A stretch of 64,000 nucleotides of DNA from Isoetes taiwanensis (Eukaryota; Streptophyta; Lycopodiopsida; Isoetales; Isoetaceae), in the NCBI GenBank assembly GCA_021234155.1, contig JAJEKV010000053.1, forward strand, positions 9,307,798 to 9,371,797, read 5' to 3'. Of this stretch, positions 1 through 11,127 are shown piece after piece. Position 1 is the first letter of the stretch; every line of letters begins with the position of its first letter. The position numbers and the translations under genes were made by a program. The notes beneath the pieces are model-generated. The model was not told the origin of the DNA and did no database searches. It saw nothing but the letters and a program-made list of their open reading frames with translations.

Positions 1-2
1 AA

Positions 3-104
3 GAAGTTGAAGAGATTGATAATCTGGAAAATGGAACAAAGGCTAGTGTGAAGATAGCTGCGTTGATTTCCTTGTTACAGAAGAAGGGTGAGTTAACTTC
101 ATGA
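3..104 (+). CDS. Partial exon-like reading frame at the left edge, function unknown
   Basis: The window opens in a frame reading EVEEIDNLENG... and continuing KASVKIAALISLLQKK, a balanced, charged and amphipathic composition that looks coding. It either ends at the TGA at 102-104 or is spliced at a GTGAGT donor at about position 88, directly after AAGAAGG. The 5' part lies outside the window, so neither start nor family can be given. It lies about 290 bases outside the left inverted-repeat arm and has no counterpart beyond the right arm, so it belongs to the unduplicated flank. This could be the last exon of a real gene or a chance frame; no domain is recognised. Confidence 0.3.
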   Translation, partial: EVEEIDNLENGTKASVKIAALISLLQKKGELTS

Positions 105-397
105 AGTGTTTCCTACTTTATGACTAATATCCTTTGATCGATTGCTATTAGAGTACAGGAACGTTTTCTTGGTACCACAATTTTAGCTCTTGAATTCAGT
201 AAATAAAAGCTGCATTGTCTTGTTTCCAGTTTTACATTTGCCACCCCTTGGCTTATCCAAGTCGACAATGTGCAACTATTAGAAAATCACTAGCATGTAA
301 GTCCTGACTGCCAGCCTTTACATTTGGCTCACATTTCATTCCAGAAAATATTGTCTAAGGCGGTGTTGTTCTTATAATTGATTTGAAATAGGTAGCC
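105..397. other. Non-coding flank left of the inverted repeat
   Basis: AT-rich sequence with no convincing frame. It ends where similarity to the right arm begins, at the bases GGTCTTGCTCG at 398-408. Confidence 0.5.
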
Positions 398-954
398 GGT
401 CTTGCTCGCCCTAGGAGAGAAGGTGATGTCTTTCTGGCCCAAGCAATGGAACAGGAGAATTAAGGTAAAAAGATGAAATGTCTTAGTGGGTTTTAAATGA
501 AAGTGAAAGGTTTTTAAAATTCTTTCCATTTACAGGTCAGAGTTGCGGAAGAATGGCAGCAGTTGGGTGATTTGCGATTGTCTTGCTCACCTTCACCATG
601 CCCACATGCATGCAGGATTTCACAAGTCTCCATCAATTTCTAAGAATTTCTATCCTGGCAGCCCGAGTCCGGTTTATCAGAGATAATGGTGTATATATTT
701 ATATATAATATAAAAGGCTCTCAGCTGCATCCTCCTGTACATTATTCCAATTTTATCATATCAATAAAATGTCCATTTTTTCATTCATGATTTGGTTCAT
801 CGCAACAATGTGTCACTTAGCTTTAGGCTCCCAATTTGGTACACCCTCCCTAAATGTGAATATAAGTTTCATCTTTAATGGCTTTAACCAACCACCTCAA
901 AGCAACAAAAGGTGCAACAATAATTTGACGATAGTAGTAACTGAAAATGTGGTG

Positions 955-1114
955 AACTGTCTGACCGCTACCTTGACGAAAAATTATTCTGGCTCTCAAT
1001 CGTCAGATAATATTCGTCAAAGAAATCGTCAGCCAGTAGACTCTGGCCACTAGCCTATTTTATGAAGACTATCTGACAATTTTTTTGACAAAAAATCCTT
1101 GTTCTCTTGTAGTG
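955..1114 (-). mobile_element. CACTA-type transposon terminus (left-arm copy)
   Basis: The minus strand from 1114 reads CACTACAAGAG, the typical start of plant CACTA (En/Spm) terminal inverted repeats. It is followed by closely spaced copies of a TCGTCAG/CTGACGA motif, as in CACTA subterminal repeats that bind the element's own TNPA-like protein. About 205 bp of these repeats found in the other arm are missing here. The opposite terminus was not found, so the element is truncated. The flank continues into sequence that is uninterrupted at 12675. Confidence 0.55.
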
Positions 1115-2340
1115 AATGTGGATGGCTCCTTTAAAAATAATGGTCCCCTTTGAAGAGATGAATATATATTAAACTATAGACTTCTAAAACTGGAGAGCAT
1201 GGAATCCATGATGTGTTTATGTAGGATTCCTTTCTAATTCATTGTCACTATTTGGTTGCAAAGGTCTAGTTTTTCTCAATAGAGTTAATATGGTTGTGAC
1301 ATCAAGAGGTACTTCATGTGACTGTTAGGCCACTTCACTTTTGTAAGAACACATTTGATTGCATATTATCTTACCTCGTGAAAGAAATATCAGAACTTGC
1401 TTATAAATGTGATAGACCTGTTGGGATACAATCTGGTGGAATGGATCAAGTGCCACCACAGATTGGATTTTGTGTGTATGGCTTTTGTAGAGTATCACTA
1501 GATTAGGCCACTTAACCATGGGCAACCTACTCTCACCCTTCATGGGAGAGCAAAGTAGGAATCTTATTTTAGCTTTGGACGCGTGGTAAGAGTACCATGA
1601 CACAAGGTCAAAAATTTTATTTTTCCGAGATTTGTTTTGCTAAGTGTGCTAAGTTGTTTAATTTTTAGCTACCTTCTTAATCACAAAACCCTAACTACTT
1701 AATGGAGGTAAAATGCAAAATATGATACATGTCATAGCAAAGACAATTCTTCTCAAACGGGAGATATCACTTCTCATTGTTCCAAACCGGAGGAGGGTAA
1801 TGACGTGTTAAGTTCCACTAGCTTTGTAGATTGCAAATAGAATCTTGGTAATAATCCCTCATATCAATTAAGTATAGAAGGTATGTGAAAGAGGCAACCT
1901 GGATGGATTAGCATCTTGTTTGAATTGTAAATATCCATCTACATACAAGGAGTTGAGAAATTGGAATGGCATTTGTATGAATAGAAACTTAATCAACCAT
2001 GCACGTAAATAGAGATTTAAAAATCCTTGCTTGAATTTCTTAGATAGTTATTCCAACTACTGTGAATGACATTGGAATCTATTAGTAGGTAGAAATGCAC
2101 ATAATCTATGGTCTTCTGAATGACGAGAAAGAATTTGTGGAAGTTGTGGCTAATGTAAATGCATGTAAGTAATCCTTGAGTGAATGATATTAAAGGAATG
2201 TATTAACAATTAGTAGATAGAAATATACACGGTCTTTGAAAACTTTTAAATGTAACGACCATAACTAGCTAGCTTTATAAATAATCTCCCCAATCTGCTA
2301 CTTAATAGAATACAATCTGATCTCAGATAGGCATGTTCTC
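1115..2340. other. 3' flank of the protease, no gene
   Basis: This region has no convincing coding sequence. It is repeated in the right arm (59698-60923) and in degenerate form at 11128-12675 and 16861-17224, so it is a dispersed low-copy repeat carried with the protease. A 62-codon frame at 1318-1506 is open in both arms, but the decayed copies do not keep it. Confidence 0.5.
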
Positions 2341-3645
2341 TCAATAGTTGCTACAATCTGCTGGTACAAAAGAGATCTTCATTGCCCTTGTATCGTAGGT
2401 AACAAGATAATTCTGCTGCATTATGTTTCCAATGATGCCGACTGGACTAAGATCGCCTTCTTGTAGAATGGCACGTGACATCAGCAAGCACATGACATTG
2501 GGATTGACCATGCCCATGTAATTTGAAACCGAGGATCGAACGAAGCCCCTCGGCGGGAAAGTGAGGGGAGGAACCTGCACGTTAGGGGCACGTGAAACAT
2601 CAAAGCAGAGATCATGGCCAGGTACATGAACTTGAGGCACGTATGGCATTGCATTGACGAATGCACGTGCTACATCATTGAACACACCTTCCTCGAGGAT
2701 GGTGAGCGTAGTACCCGAATCAATCATTGTGCCATGAGAGTTGAGGTCTGAATATGGTTGATTGCGGTTTACAATCATGTGATTTCCTACACTGACGCTA
2801 TGAAGATGGACATAGTAGATTCCCTTGCCAAGGATGGGTGTAGAACTGGCCAAAGGATTTGGGGGAGGGGCTCCAAAGAAGAGGGCACTATCAGCATCTT
2901 GGCCATAAGGCGCGAGGCAGTAGGAGAATACTCCATCAATGGGCAACTGAGAGACAAGAGAAAGAGGTCCTGAATTTAGTCTGGCAATACCATCACCATC
3001 AAAACGGCCAACAAGAGTATTGGAACAACCGAAAGTTATCTTGGCCGGTGGGGAGCCAGGCAGAGCAATGGCTTCTGTTGCATACGCCCCCTTAGTGTAA
3101 CTCGTATCAAAATATTGATACACATAAGAACAAGAATATTCAGGACGATTTCTAAGAAAAGGATTGGGACGAGGGGTGCAAGAAGCACCAGACAAAGGGC
3201 CACAACCATAATAGGGATTACATCCAAGGGTGGAAAATGAACTAGACTGCCATGGATACAAGACATTTTCGGGACATGGAGCACAGCTTCCTTCATTTTG
3301 AGGGCATTCAGAGCAAGGGCCACACTTTAACCAAACTTGGTCGCTTCCGGTGTCCATTTGTACCCTAAAAGGCTTTGGGGGAGTGCCCATCCATAAGTCC
3401 ATCATATATCCAGATTGTGTGCTCGTAAGGGGGTTGCGACCATTGCGTCTAGCTTGCCAATATGCACTCCTTTTCTGGCTGCTTTCAGCCCCTCGATGCA
3501 ATTTCTCAGATGTTGGCAGGCCCTTGTGTACATGAGTTATATTCATTCTAATTTGCTCTGCTGCATGCGTTTGCGGGACTGAGACTGAGACTAGGCCTAG
3601 TACGAGCAATAGGATCCTCCATGATAATGTTAGAGAAGTAGACAT
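2341..3645 (-). CDS. Secreted nepenthesin-type aspartic protease (pepsin family A1), left copy
   Basis: An uninterrupted 434-codon frame. Residues 1-29 form a signal peptide (hydrophobic core ILLLVLGLVSVSV, then QTHAAE), followed by a propeptide-like stretch to about residue 75. The two catalytic motifs are DTGS at 98-101 and DSGT at 309-312. Between them lies the cysteine-rich insert of plant nepenthesin-type enzymes, beginning CGPCSEC at 108, with later cysteines before FGCSNT at 206. The length is usual for the family, which is apoplastic or vacuolar and often stress- or fluid-related. Two oddities cast doubt on activity: a Gly-to-Arg change at 222 (GIARLNSG where the other arm has GIAGLNSG) and a locally re-framed stretch at about 364-372 caused by three single-base deletions. 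The start follows an A-rich leader with no clear TATA box. No intron is apparent. Confidence 0.88.
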   Translation of the reverse strand: MSTSLTLSWRILLLVLGLVSVSVPQTHAAEQIRMNITHVHKGLPTSEKLHRGAESSQKRSAYWQARRNGRNPLTSTQSGYMMDLWMGTPPKPFRVQMDTGSDQVWLKCGPCSECPQNEGSCAPCPENVLYPWQSSSFSTLGCNPYYGCGPLSGASCTPRPNPFLRNRPEYSCSYVYQYFDTSYTKGAYATEAIALPGSPPAKITFGCSNTLVGRFDGDGIARLNSGPLSLVSQLPIDGVFSYCLAPYGQDADSALFFGAPPPNPLASSTPILGKGIYYVHLHSVSVGNHMIVNRNQPYSDLNSHGTMIDSGTTLTILEEGVFNDVARAFVNAMPYVPQVHVPGHDLCFDVSRAPNVQVPPLTFPPRGFVRSSVSNYMGMVNPNVMCLLMSRAILQEGDLSPVGIIGNIMQQNYLVTYDTRAMKISFVPADCSNY

Positions 3646-3952
3646 TGTGGAATTGCATTGTGAAACCCTGGAAGCTCAGTATTTGTAATTGTTAGTTGTT
3701 CCTTTAGATGCCTTTACCCAAAAGACTAAAAGGGTTTTCAAACTGGCTGCAATAGCATGTGAAAATGGTATGGGCTGGGAAGATTATGTTACAGTGAAGT
3801 GACGATGAAGTGCTGTAGAATTTGGGAAAGCACATGAATGAAAGCATATCAGCTGCAAGGATTTAATTTAAAGATGGCTACCTATCTAGTAAAATTTTAT
3901 CTTGTCATTTCTTGGCAGAATTTCTTGCCGGAACTTGTGGTGAAACAGTTGT

Positions 3953-4149
3953 CAAGAATTAGATGAGCTGGTTCAAATCTGCCGATCTAGTGGAGCATAT
4001 GGAGCAAGGCTTACTGAGGCTGGATGCAGGAGGGCTTGCTTCTATTATCTCGCATCCACAAAAGTACCATCAAGTATGACGAACTGAGGCGTTCCAAAAC
4101 CATCAACTGGAGGCATTTATCCTGAAGCTATAATGGAACGGGGCACCTT
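3953..4149 (+). pseudogene. Galactokinase-like C-terminal fragment (left copy)
   Basis: One plus-strand frame reads ELDELVQICRSSGAYGARLT then EAGC. This closely resembles the region of plant galactokinases just before and across GHMP-kinase motif 3 (family pattern E-L-x-x-L-V-x-x-C-R, then G-A-R-L-T-G-A-G-W-G-G-C). Further on, in a register that needs a frameshift, it reads KPSTGG, resembling the KPSSGAA near the family's C terminus. A GTGAGT donor follows at 4150. Key glycines of motif 3 are replaced (EAGCRRAC) and a TGA interrupts the segment, so this is a dead fragment. It is divergent from the protease and is duplicated with it. The family call rests on a short motif and needs a search. 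Confidence 0.45.
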
Positions 4150-6053
4150 GTGAGTAAGCCTTCCTTATAGACTTATTTGCCTTTGTAGATTTCATGGTCT
4201 TTTACTTCTCCCAGGTTACACAATTGTCGAAATCCTAGAAATTTGGAGTGGATGAGCGAGGCAAATTGTCCTGTGTATGCAATTTAACCTTCTAATTACC
4301 TTGTAGATTAGGTCAGTTCTCGCAAATTCTTCCCAGGTAGCAGATATTACCCACCCTTTGCAATAACCTGCTGGCGAAAAGATATCATCTGTTTCTTAAT
4401 GCTGACTAGAAACTATGACTACTAAAGCCTTATAAACAGATTGATGGTGGTGGAGTGCCAAGTAGAGGGCTTCAGAAACTAATCCCTTTATTGTGTTGAT
4501 GGTCTATTCATGGAGGTAAGATGTCAAACACATGTTTCATTCACTCTAAACCCCTGCTTTATGTACCAGTGACTGAAATAGTTTTACTAATGTTTTGGTA
4601 GTCACATTGCAAAAAGCTTGCTTTCTGATGGAACATGCAATATGCTGAAAACGTGCAGGCCTTGCTATGTTTTCTCATTTATCCAATGGCAATGCTGATG
4701 TGTGGACTGCATAAGGAATAGAGCCAGATATGCCAGATTATTAAAGCTTCTCGTGCTAATCCAATAGACCATGGCAGAATATTGTAAACTTGCGGAGCTA
4801 CGTCTTTCCGAGAAAGGACAGAAAACCACGCGGAGAGTAAGATGACCATCTTATACATACGAGGAGACGAAGATAACTCCAGGCATGGTATCAATTTATC
4901 GTTCATCTTTTATAGGAATGACATGTGCTTATGATAGTCTAGAAAGCTCCCAACAAAAAGCTAACAAGGGCAGAAATGCTTTCATATGCTTTGCAATAGC
5001 TATACAAATGCAGTCTCTGGACAAAAATGCTTTCCTGTTTACTGCTATCATTTGCAAATGCTCAAATGAATGCTGAATATTTACTTTTTCTTTATGAAAA
5101 TGAACCATGCAATACGTTATTTTCTCATATTTCTGTCTTCATTCTAGCAGTTGCTGCAGTTAGCCCTCAAACAAGGTTTGCTAGACCATCTCCAAAGGCT
5201 GGTACATCGTGCAGGTCTGGTGTTTCTTTTTATTCTTGATACATAAAGATGGTTGCTAAGTAAAAATTGCATATATAGATGGCTAAGCATCCAAATGGCA
5301 TGCAGCGGCCTGGTAGTGGATAGTTAGTAGCACCCAATCCACAGCGCTATGTTTGCATACTTATCCACTGATAAAACTGACCGAACACAATGGATATGAC
5401 TAGAAAATGTGCCCCGTCAATGAGATTTGGCTACTAATGGAACATGTGCAGACTTTTATCATGGATCCTTTCTCTTGTTTCTTCTATAGATAAATAGCTA
5501 TAGATAGATAGTGGATCGCCTTGCTAGGCACTCTTGAGTCTATTATAGAAGTCTCAAGGATCTTAAGTTTTCCTTTAGAAAATTGTTTTGTGTTCTTTTT
5601 GCAGTCAGAACTTGCAAATTGGAAAACTTTCATACTTTAGTGTGGACCTCCAAGTAAATAAATTCCATGACGCCAAGTAAAACATGGACCACGACACCAA
5701 GTAAAACCTAGAGATGGCCGCTTACTCTTGAATTAAAAGATATTCAGTATGCAAGCATGCAAGCTGGATGTGGAGATGGCCACTTACTCTTGAAGTAAAA
5801 GATATTCAGTATGCAAGCTGGATTTATAAATGGCCACTACACTTGAACAATATGCAAAGTAGTTGGTATGTAGGTTATTAAGTTGCAATGAAGACTACAT
5901 TTCAGACGAAAGCAGAATGGTCTTCAATTTCAAATACAATATTTCTTTCTCTTTCTTAAGTCTACATTACAAAAAGTGGAGACTATTACTAAAGAGATTC
6001 AGATGGGCACATTTATGGCAACTTTTACGGGTGATGTGGCATGCTTTTTTTTT
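4150..6053. other. Inner part of the left arm with isolated exon-like pieces
   Basis: Mostly AT-rich non-coding DNA. The best coding-like piece is plus strand 5148-5214, flanked by an acceptor (TTCTAG) and a GT at 5215 and reading QLLQLALKQG...LVHRAG, a leucine-rich helix-like stretch. The matching piece in the right arm (50421-50490) has one extra CTG codon, so the frame is kept. No family is recognised. At 5690-5800 a short segment around ATTCAGTATGCAAGC is repeated in tandem, about 60 bp apart. Confidence 0.35.
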
Positions 6054-6129
6054 CATGTTGGTGTAAATAGCAAGTATATATAGCTATTTAAGTTATATCA
6101 ATGTTTTGTGGTTTAGGATATAACATGGG

Positions 6130-6229
6130 TTGCAGGTAATTTGTCTAGCAATTGCGTTGTGGGTCAAAGTCATTACTGGATTGCAGGTAATTTGTCTAGC
6201 AATTGCGTTGTGGGTCAAAGTCATTACTT
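6130..6229. repeat. 49-bp perfect tandem duplication
   Basis: Two identical 49-bp copies start at 6130 and 6181 (TTGCAGGTAATTTGTCTAGC...), two bases apart. They sit just inside the inner edge of the left arm and are absent from the right arm side. A looser duplication of about 90 bp follows at 6250-6340 and 6406-6500, both containing ATCCAAGGGTATG. Confidence 0.85.
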
Positions 6230-6655
6230 AATATTTATTTTGGTCTAGGAAACAATCCAAGGGTATGATTTTCCCTACATACTATAATTTTCCACTTAAA
6301 ATTTTCATCAAAGATAAACAGTAGGCAGTGGCTCAAGTGAGGATTTATGAACTCTAATATCTTCTATGTTCCAGCATTTTAAGAAAGCAAGCCCTTGCAT
6401 TTTAACAAACTAATCCAAGGGTATGCATAATCTATGATTTATGATTTTTCACTTAAACATTTTCAAAACAAACAATAGTAGCCCAAAGTGAGGAGTTTTT
6501 TTTTTTTTGCAGCCCCCCTCAATTTTTTCAGACTTAGGTGGCAACTATGGCTATAACTACCTCTGTTTAGATAGAGGCACGAACGATTATGTTATGTCTG
6601 CACCAACAGTTATGCTATCCCTGCATTTAAGTGAGAGCCAAAAGATTGATTTAAG

Positions 6656-8397
6656 AATGGCTACAGACAACTTGGTAAAATCTTGCAAAATGTTCTCAAA
6701 ACATTTTGGTAACTATGGCTTTAGTTTGAAATTTTCTGCATTTAGAAATTATCAAGTGTCTCACGGCACTGCAACAAACTTGTTTTGTTGGGTCCTGTGG
6801 TTTCCATGAATATGCATGTGGGAAATTAGACTTCCATCTGCATTATTCAGATAAAATATTACATAGTGATTGAGTAGCTTTGAAAAAGGCATCATATTGG
6901 ATACCTTATGATAGGAAGGCAGAGAACAACAGACAATTCACAAAAAGAGATAGCAAGATTTTTTTTACTTGTGAACAATAAAATGACAAGACTAAAATCA
7001 TTGATGGGGCTTAAATTTGCATTAAATCAACACATAGATGCCCAGGACGGCCATATTCGTGCAAAATCTTGGTAATTATGTTGGTAATCTTGGAAAGAAT
7101 GGCTACAGACAACTTGGTAAAATCTTGCAAAATGTTCTCAAAACATTCCCATTTTGGTAATTATGGCTTTAGTTTGAAATTTTCTGCATTTAGAAATTAT
7201 CAAGTGTCTCACAGCACTGCAACAAACTTGTTTTGTTGGGTCCTGTGGTTTCTATGAATATACATGTGGGAAATTAGACTTCCATCTGCATTATTCAGAC
7301 AAAATATTACATAGTGATTGAGTAGCTTTGAAAAAAGGCGTCATATTGAATACCTTATGATAGGAAGGCAGAGAACAACAGACAATTCACAAAAAGAGAT
7401 AGCAAGATTTTTTACTTGTGAACAATAAAATGACAAGACTAAAATCATTGATGGAGCTTAAATTTGCATTAAATCGACACATAGATGCCCGGAACAGTCA
7501 TATTCATGCAAAATCTTGGTAATTATGTTGGTAATCTTGGAAAGAATGGCTACAGACAACTTGGTAAAATCTTGCAAAATGTTCTCAAAACATTTCCATT
7601 TTGGTAATTATGGCTTTAGTTTGAAATTTTCTGCATTTAGAAATTATCAAGTGTCTCACAGCACTGCAACAAACTTGTTTTGTTGGGTCCTGTGGTTTCC
7701 ATGAATATACATGTGGGAAATTAGACTTTCATCTGCATTATTCAGACAAAATATTACATAGTGATTGAGTAGCTTTGAAAAAAGGCATCATATTGGATAC
7801 CTTATGATAGGAAGGCAGAGAACAACAGACAATTCACAAAAAGAGATAGCAAGATTTTTTACTTCTTAACAATAAAATGACAAGACTAAAATCATTGATG
7901 GGGCTTAAATTTGCATTAAATCAACACATAGATGCCCAGAACGGTCATATTCATGCAAAATCTTGGTAATTATGTTGGTAATCTTGGAAAGAATGGCTAC
8001 AGACAACTTGGTAAAATCTTGCAAAATGTTCTCAAAACATTCCCATTTTGGTAATTATGGTTTTAGTTTGAAATTTTCTGCATTTAGAAATTATCAAGTG
8101 TCTCACAGCACTGCAACAAACTTGTTTTTGTTGGGTCCTGTGGTTTCCATGAATATACATGTGGGAAATTAGACTTCCATCTGCATTATTCGGACAAAAT
8201 ATTACATAGTGATTGAGTAGCTTTGAAAAAGGCATCCCCTTATGATAGGAAGGCAGAGAACAACAGACAATTCACAAAAAGAGATAGCAAGATTTTTTAC
8301 TTGTGAACAATAAAATGACAAGACTAAAATCATTGACGGGGCTTCAATTTGCATTAAATCAACACATAGATATCCAGAACGGTCATATTCGTGCAAC
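6656..8397. repeat. Tandem array, about four units of 447 bp
   Basis: The same segment starting ATGGCTACAGACAACTTGG recurs at 6657, 7099, 7546 and 7993, a spacing of 442, 447 and 447. The units match almost base for base through their full length. The array ends at about 8397, where the last unit runs into unrelated sequence after ATATTCGTGCAA. Each unit contains a 62-69 codon open frame, but the frames exist only because the units are copies, and unit-to-unit indels break them. This looks like a small satellite or a locally amplified segment. Confidence 0.93.
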
Positions 8398-11127
8398 CAT
8401 CCAACAAAGCAACAATCAATAACTATGAAAAGTTGGCCAACCTGTTCAAATACATGCAGAACGATTACATCAACCTTCTTCTGTTGATTCATCTCCGAGC
8501 TTTTAATTGTGCACGGGCACATCATTCCAGATTCTTGAGCACAGAAAGCTTGACATTTGGTTCAGACTTGTATCTTGACAATAATAATGTTACTATTGCT
8601 CCAAAAAAGTGCAAAATCACATTCTACATAGGCTAAAATTGTTGTTCATGTGTGCATGTTACTGCTTTTGTAGCTGAAATCAAGTTGTAATCGGGAAAGT
8701 GCATAACCACAAACTCCATATAAGTTAAAGCTATTGTTGATGTATGCTTCTTACTGCTTTTGCAGTTGAAATCATGAAGCTCAAATGGACAGAGTGAAAG
8801 GGCAAAGGTATTATCTAGACAAACATCGATGACAAAATTATGTATTACTACGCAATCTACAGGAGAGAGAATAAATGGGTAAAGACATAATCTGTTATCT
8901 CCTATAGGTCCAAAATCCCATCCCATACTTCCGGATGGAAAACAACCATTGAGATAGATATATAAAGTGCCATTTTATATCCAAATTGAATCAAACACTT
9001 TGTAGAATGCACTGATATGGATTTGGGAAGTTCTTTAGAAAGAATACTTGAAGGTTTTCCACAGCAAAAGATATTGCTAAATATTGCTCTTATGGACATG
9101 CATGCTATAATGTCACAGATTGGACTTCTACCGACTGCAAGAAGGTTTGTTAAGTGTACAACATAACTCATTATACAAACAAGAGCCTTACAGTGATAGT
9201 GCCATTCTCAAAGATTGGAAATCTGTGCATTTTAGAGATTAAGGACTGGAAGGCAGTTTTTGTCTTTGCTTGTTTCTTTCCCAGTTCAAAGATAAAAAGA
9301 GTTGGCTAGCTTTTGGAAAAGGGCCTGTGCAAATCTGTAGCTCACCACAAAGTTGCCAATGTCTTTTTTTCTCACATGAAAGATAAGCCCCATGTGATGT
9401 AAGTGTCCTATAAAAGTCAGATGGATAATCATACATAGCTCTAATTATAGTCTTGATTGAGAAAGTAAATAGATTAGAATCTCCAAACATAGCTTACAAA
9501 TCAAATATCCTCTAGTAGTAAGAATCTCTAGCCATCATGCCCACAAAAAAATTTGACATCTGCAAGCAATTTGACATATGCCAAACTGTAATACATTTTT
9601 TTATGTTTACTCTTTACCTATCAATGTCACTGATATAGACTTATACTGGAAACGAAATGTCCTTGAGATATCATATGGGATTGTTTGACTCAGCCATCCA
9701 CATGTCTTTTGTTTTCAATTAGACTCTGGCCAAACTTCATAACTACGCTATCTCAAATTTCAATGGCACGGATTGTCTGCAATTATTAAATAAGTATTTT
9801 CAAGTATTACATGGCATAGACTATCTGCGAGCATAAAAAGACTTACCACACGCTGTGCCAGTAATTAGATATTATGCTTCCCTTTTCAGATGCAAGTAAG
9901 AGATCAACCATGGTAAAACTCGCTTGTTGGGAGTACTTGCATAAGTGGAGTCTCTATAAACAGGATCCATGTGGTTATCCTGGAGAAAATTCTGCTTCTT
10001 TGATGCACATTGAAGCACATCCTTGCAACAAATAGATTGTCTGTCTGCAAGGATAATAAATAGTTGTTTCGTCATGTCCTCCTATCATCAGCATCTAATA
10101 GTCCATATTGTTCATGTTATATTATGATGTCCAAACCGAATGCTATAATACAGATGAAAATATGGGTGCTATATTCTATGAATCTAATGCAAATAATCGT
10201 GATCTACTCATACAACATGTTACCCATTGGCATATTGCCACTAATTGAACTCATGGGCTCTAGCAGTCTCTAACTGTGTTGATAAAACAAACCATTCTCT
10301 TCAAATGTTCCCTTCCTTCTTTCTTCCATCTACCTACCTAATGCACAATGACATGATTCACACATGTAGATACCAACTATCTCCTATTACAGCTTCTCTT
10401 GTTTTTTTGCAGCCATTAAAGATATATAGGATAACAACTTAGAATTTATAACAGGAAGGCCGACGAGCTACTACATAGTTGTATGATAGCACGGTAAGGC
10501 AAAATTATCAAATAGCAAATGGAAACCATAATCCATACGAGAACATTAATAAAATGGATATTCACAGCTCTTGAAAGGGTCCCAAAGTATATTCTACGTG
10601 GCAATCCAAGCCCCTACAAGGAATACTTCCATAAAGCACCAGAACAAATGCTTTGGAAAAGGCTGCAAGGAGAAATCAAAGGCACCCAGACTCTTACAAC
10701 AAATACGAAAAAGAGCCTAATTAAAACACAGAGGTTGTAGCATACCTCTATGCTTGTGAGCAAATCTAATATAAGTGTGGTGTATGGTGAAAAATCGAGA
10801 CCCAAATGATAGTTGCACCTCTAGAAAGTTTAAATCGACAAAATACAGTAGATGCCAGCCCCTTTCGAGAAATCAATAAGCATCAGATGAAGGCCCAGCA
10901 AGATAGGCGATGCATCTGTGCATGCTATCCGGATTCGTGCATGCATAGTAATATACATAGATTCGTGGAATGAAATCGAAATGCAGAAAATACATTAGAG
11001 CCAAAATTCTTTCTCGATTTTTGGAGTCGGGATTTCTTTCCGGCTGCCAAAACCTCTAAAATCTTAGGGAAATCATTTAAAATAAATTCCAAAAACATTT
11101 TTTGCCATGCCCAAAAATTCCAAATTA
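8398..11127. other. Anonymous DNA without recognised genes
   Basis: No frame above about 107 codons and none that resembles a known family. A direct duplication of about 50 bp occurs at 8635-8685 and 8727-8779; both copies include TTACTGCTTTTG(T/C)AG followed by (C/T)TGAAATCA, which resembles a splice acceptor. A 73-codon plus-strand frame at 10519-10740 has no recognisable motif. Confidence 0.4.

Larger units (their letters stand above)
398..6053 (+). repeat. Left arm of a giant inverted repeat
   Basis: This segment is the reverse complement of 49562-61850 with only scattered mismatches by eye, once the LINE inserted in the other arm is removed. The outer boundary is sharp: the shared GGTCTTGCTCG... 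starts at 398 here and ends at 61850 there, with unrelated sequence outside both. The inner boundary falls in a poly-T run after GTGATGTGGCATGC at about 6053, matching about 49562. The arm carries the intact aspartic protease, a galactokinase-like fragment, an exon-like fragment and a CACTA-type terminus. Compared with the right arm it lacks about 205 bp of CACTA subterminal repeats and the LINE. Confidence 0.93.

Noticed and set aside
329-529. 66-residue minus-strand frame shared with 61720-61850
   Set aside because: The shared part ends at the arm boundary; no domain, no splice support, AT-rich low-information composition.
1318-1506. 62-residue frame open in both arms
   Set aside because: The arms are too similar for this to show constraint. 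The older copies at about 11460-11640 and 12400-12560 do not keep the frame.
3953-4149. Intact galactokinase exon
   Set aside because: An in-frame TGA, loss of the motif-3 glycines and a register change show that it is a fragment, not a working exon.
4438-4530. IDGGGVPSRGLQKL as a patatin phospholipase motif
   Set aside because: Only the IDGGG part fits. The G-x-R-G spacing is wrong and a stop follows within 10 codons.
6507-8172. Four related 62-100 codon frames
   Set aside because: They repeat only because the 447-bp unit repeats; single-base indels between units change their ends.
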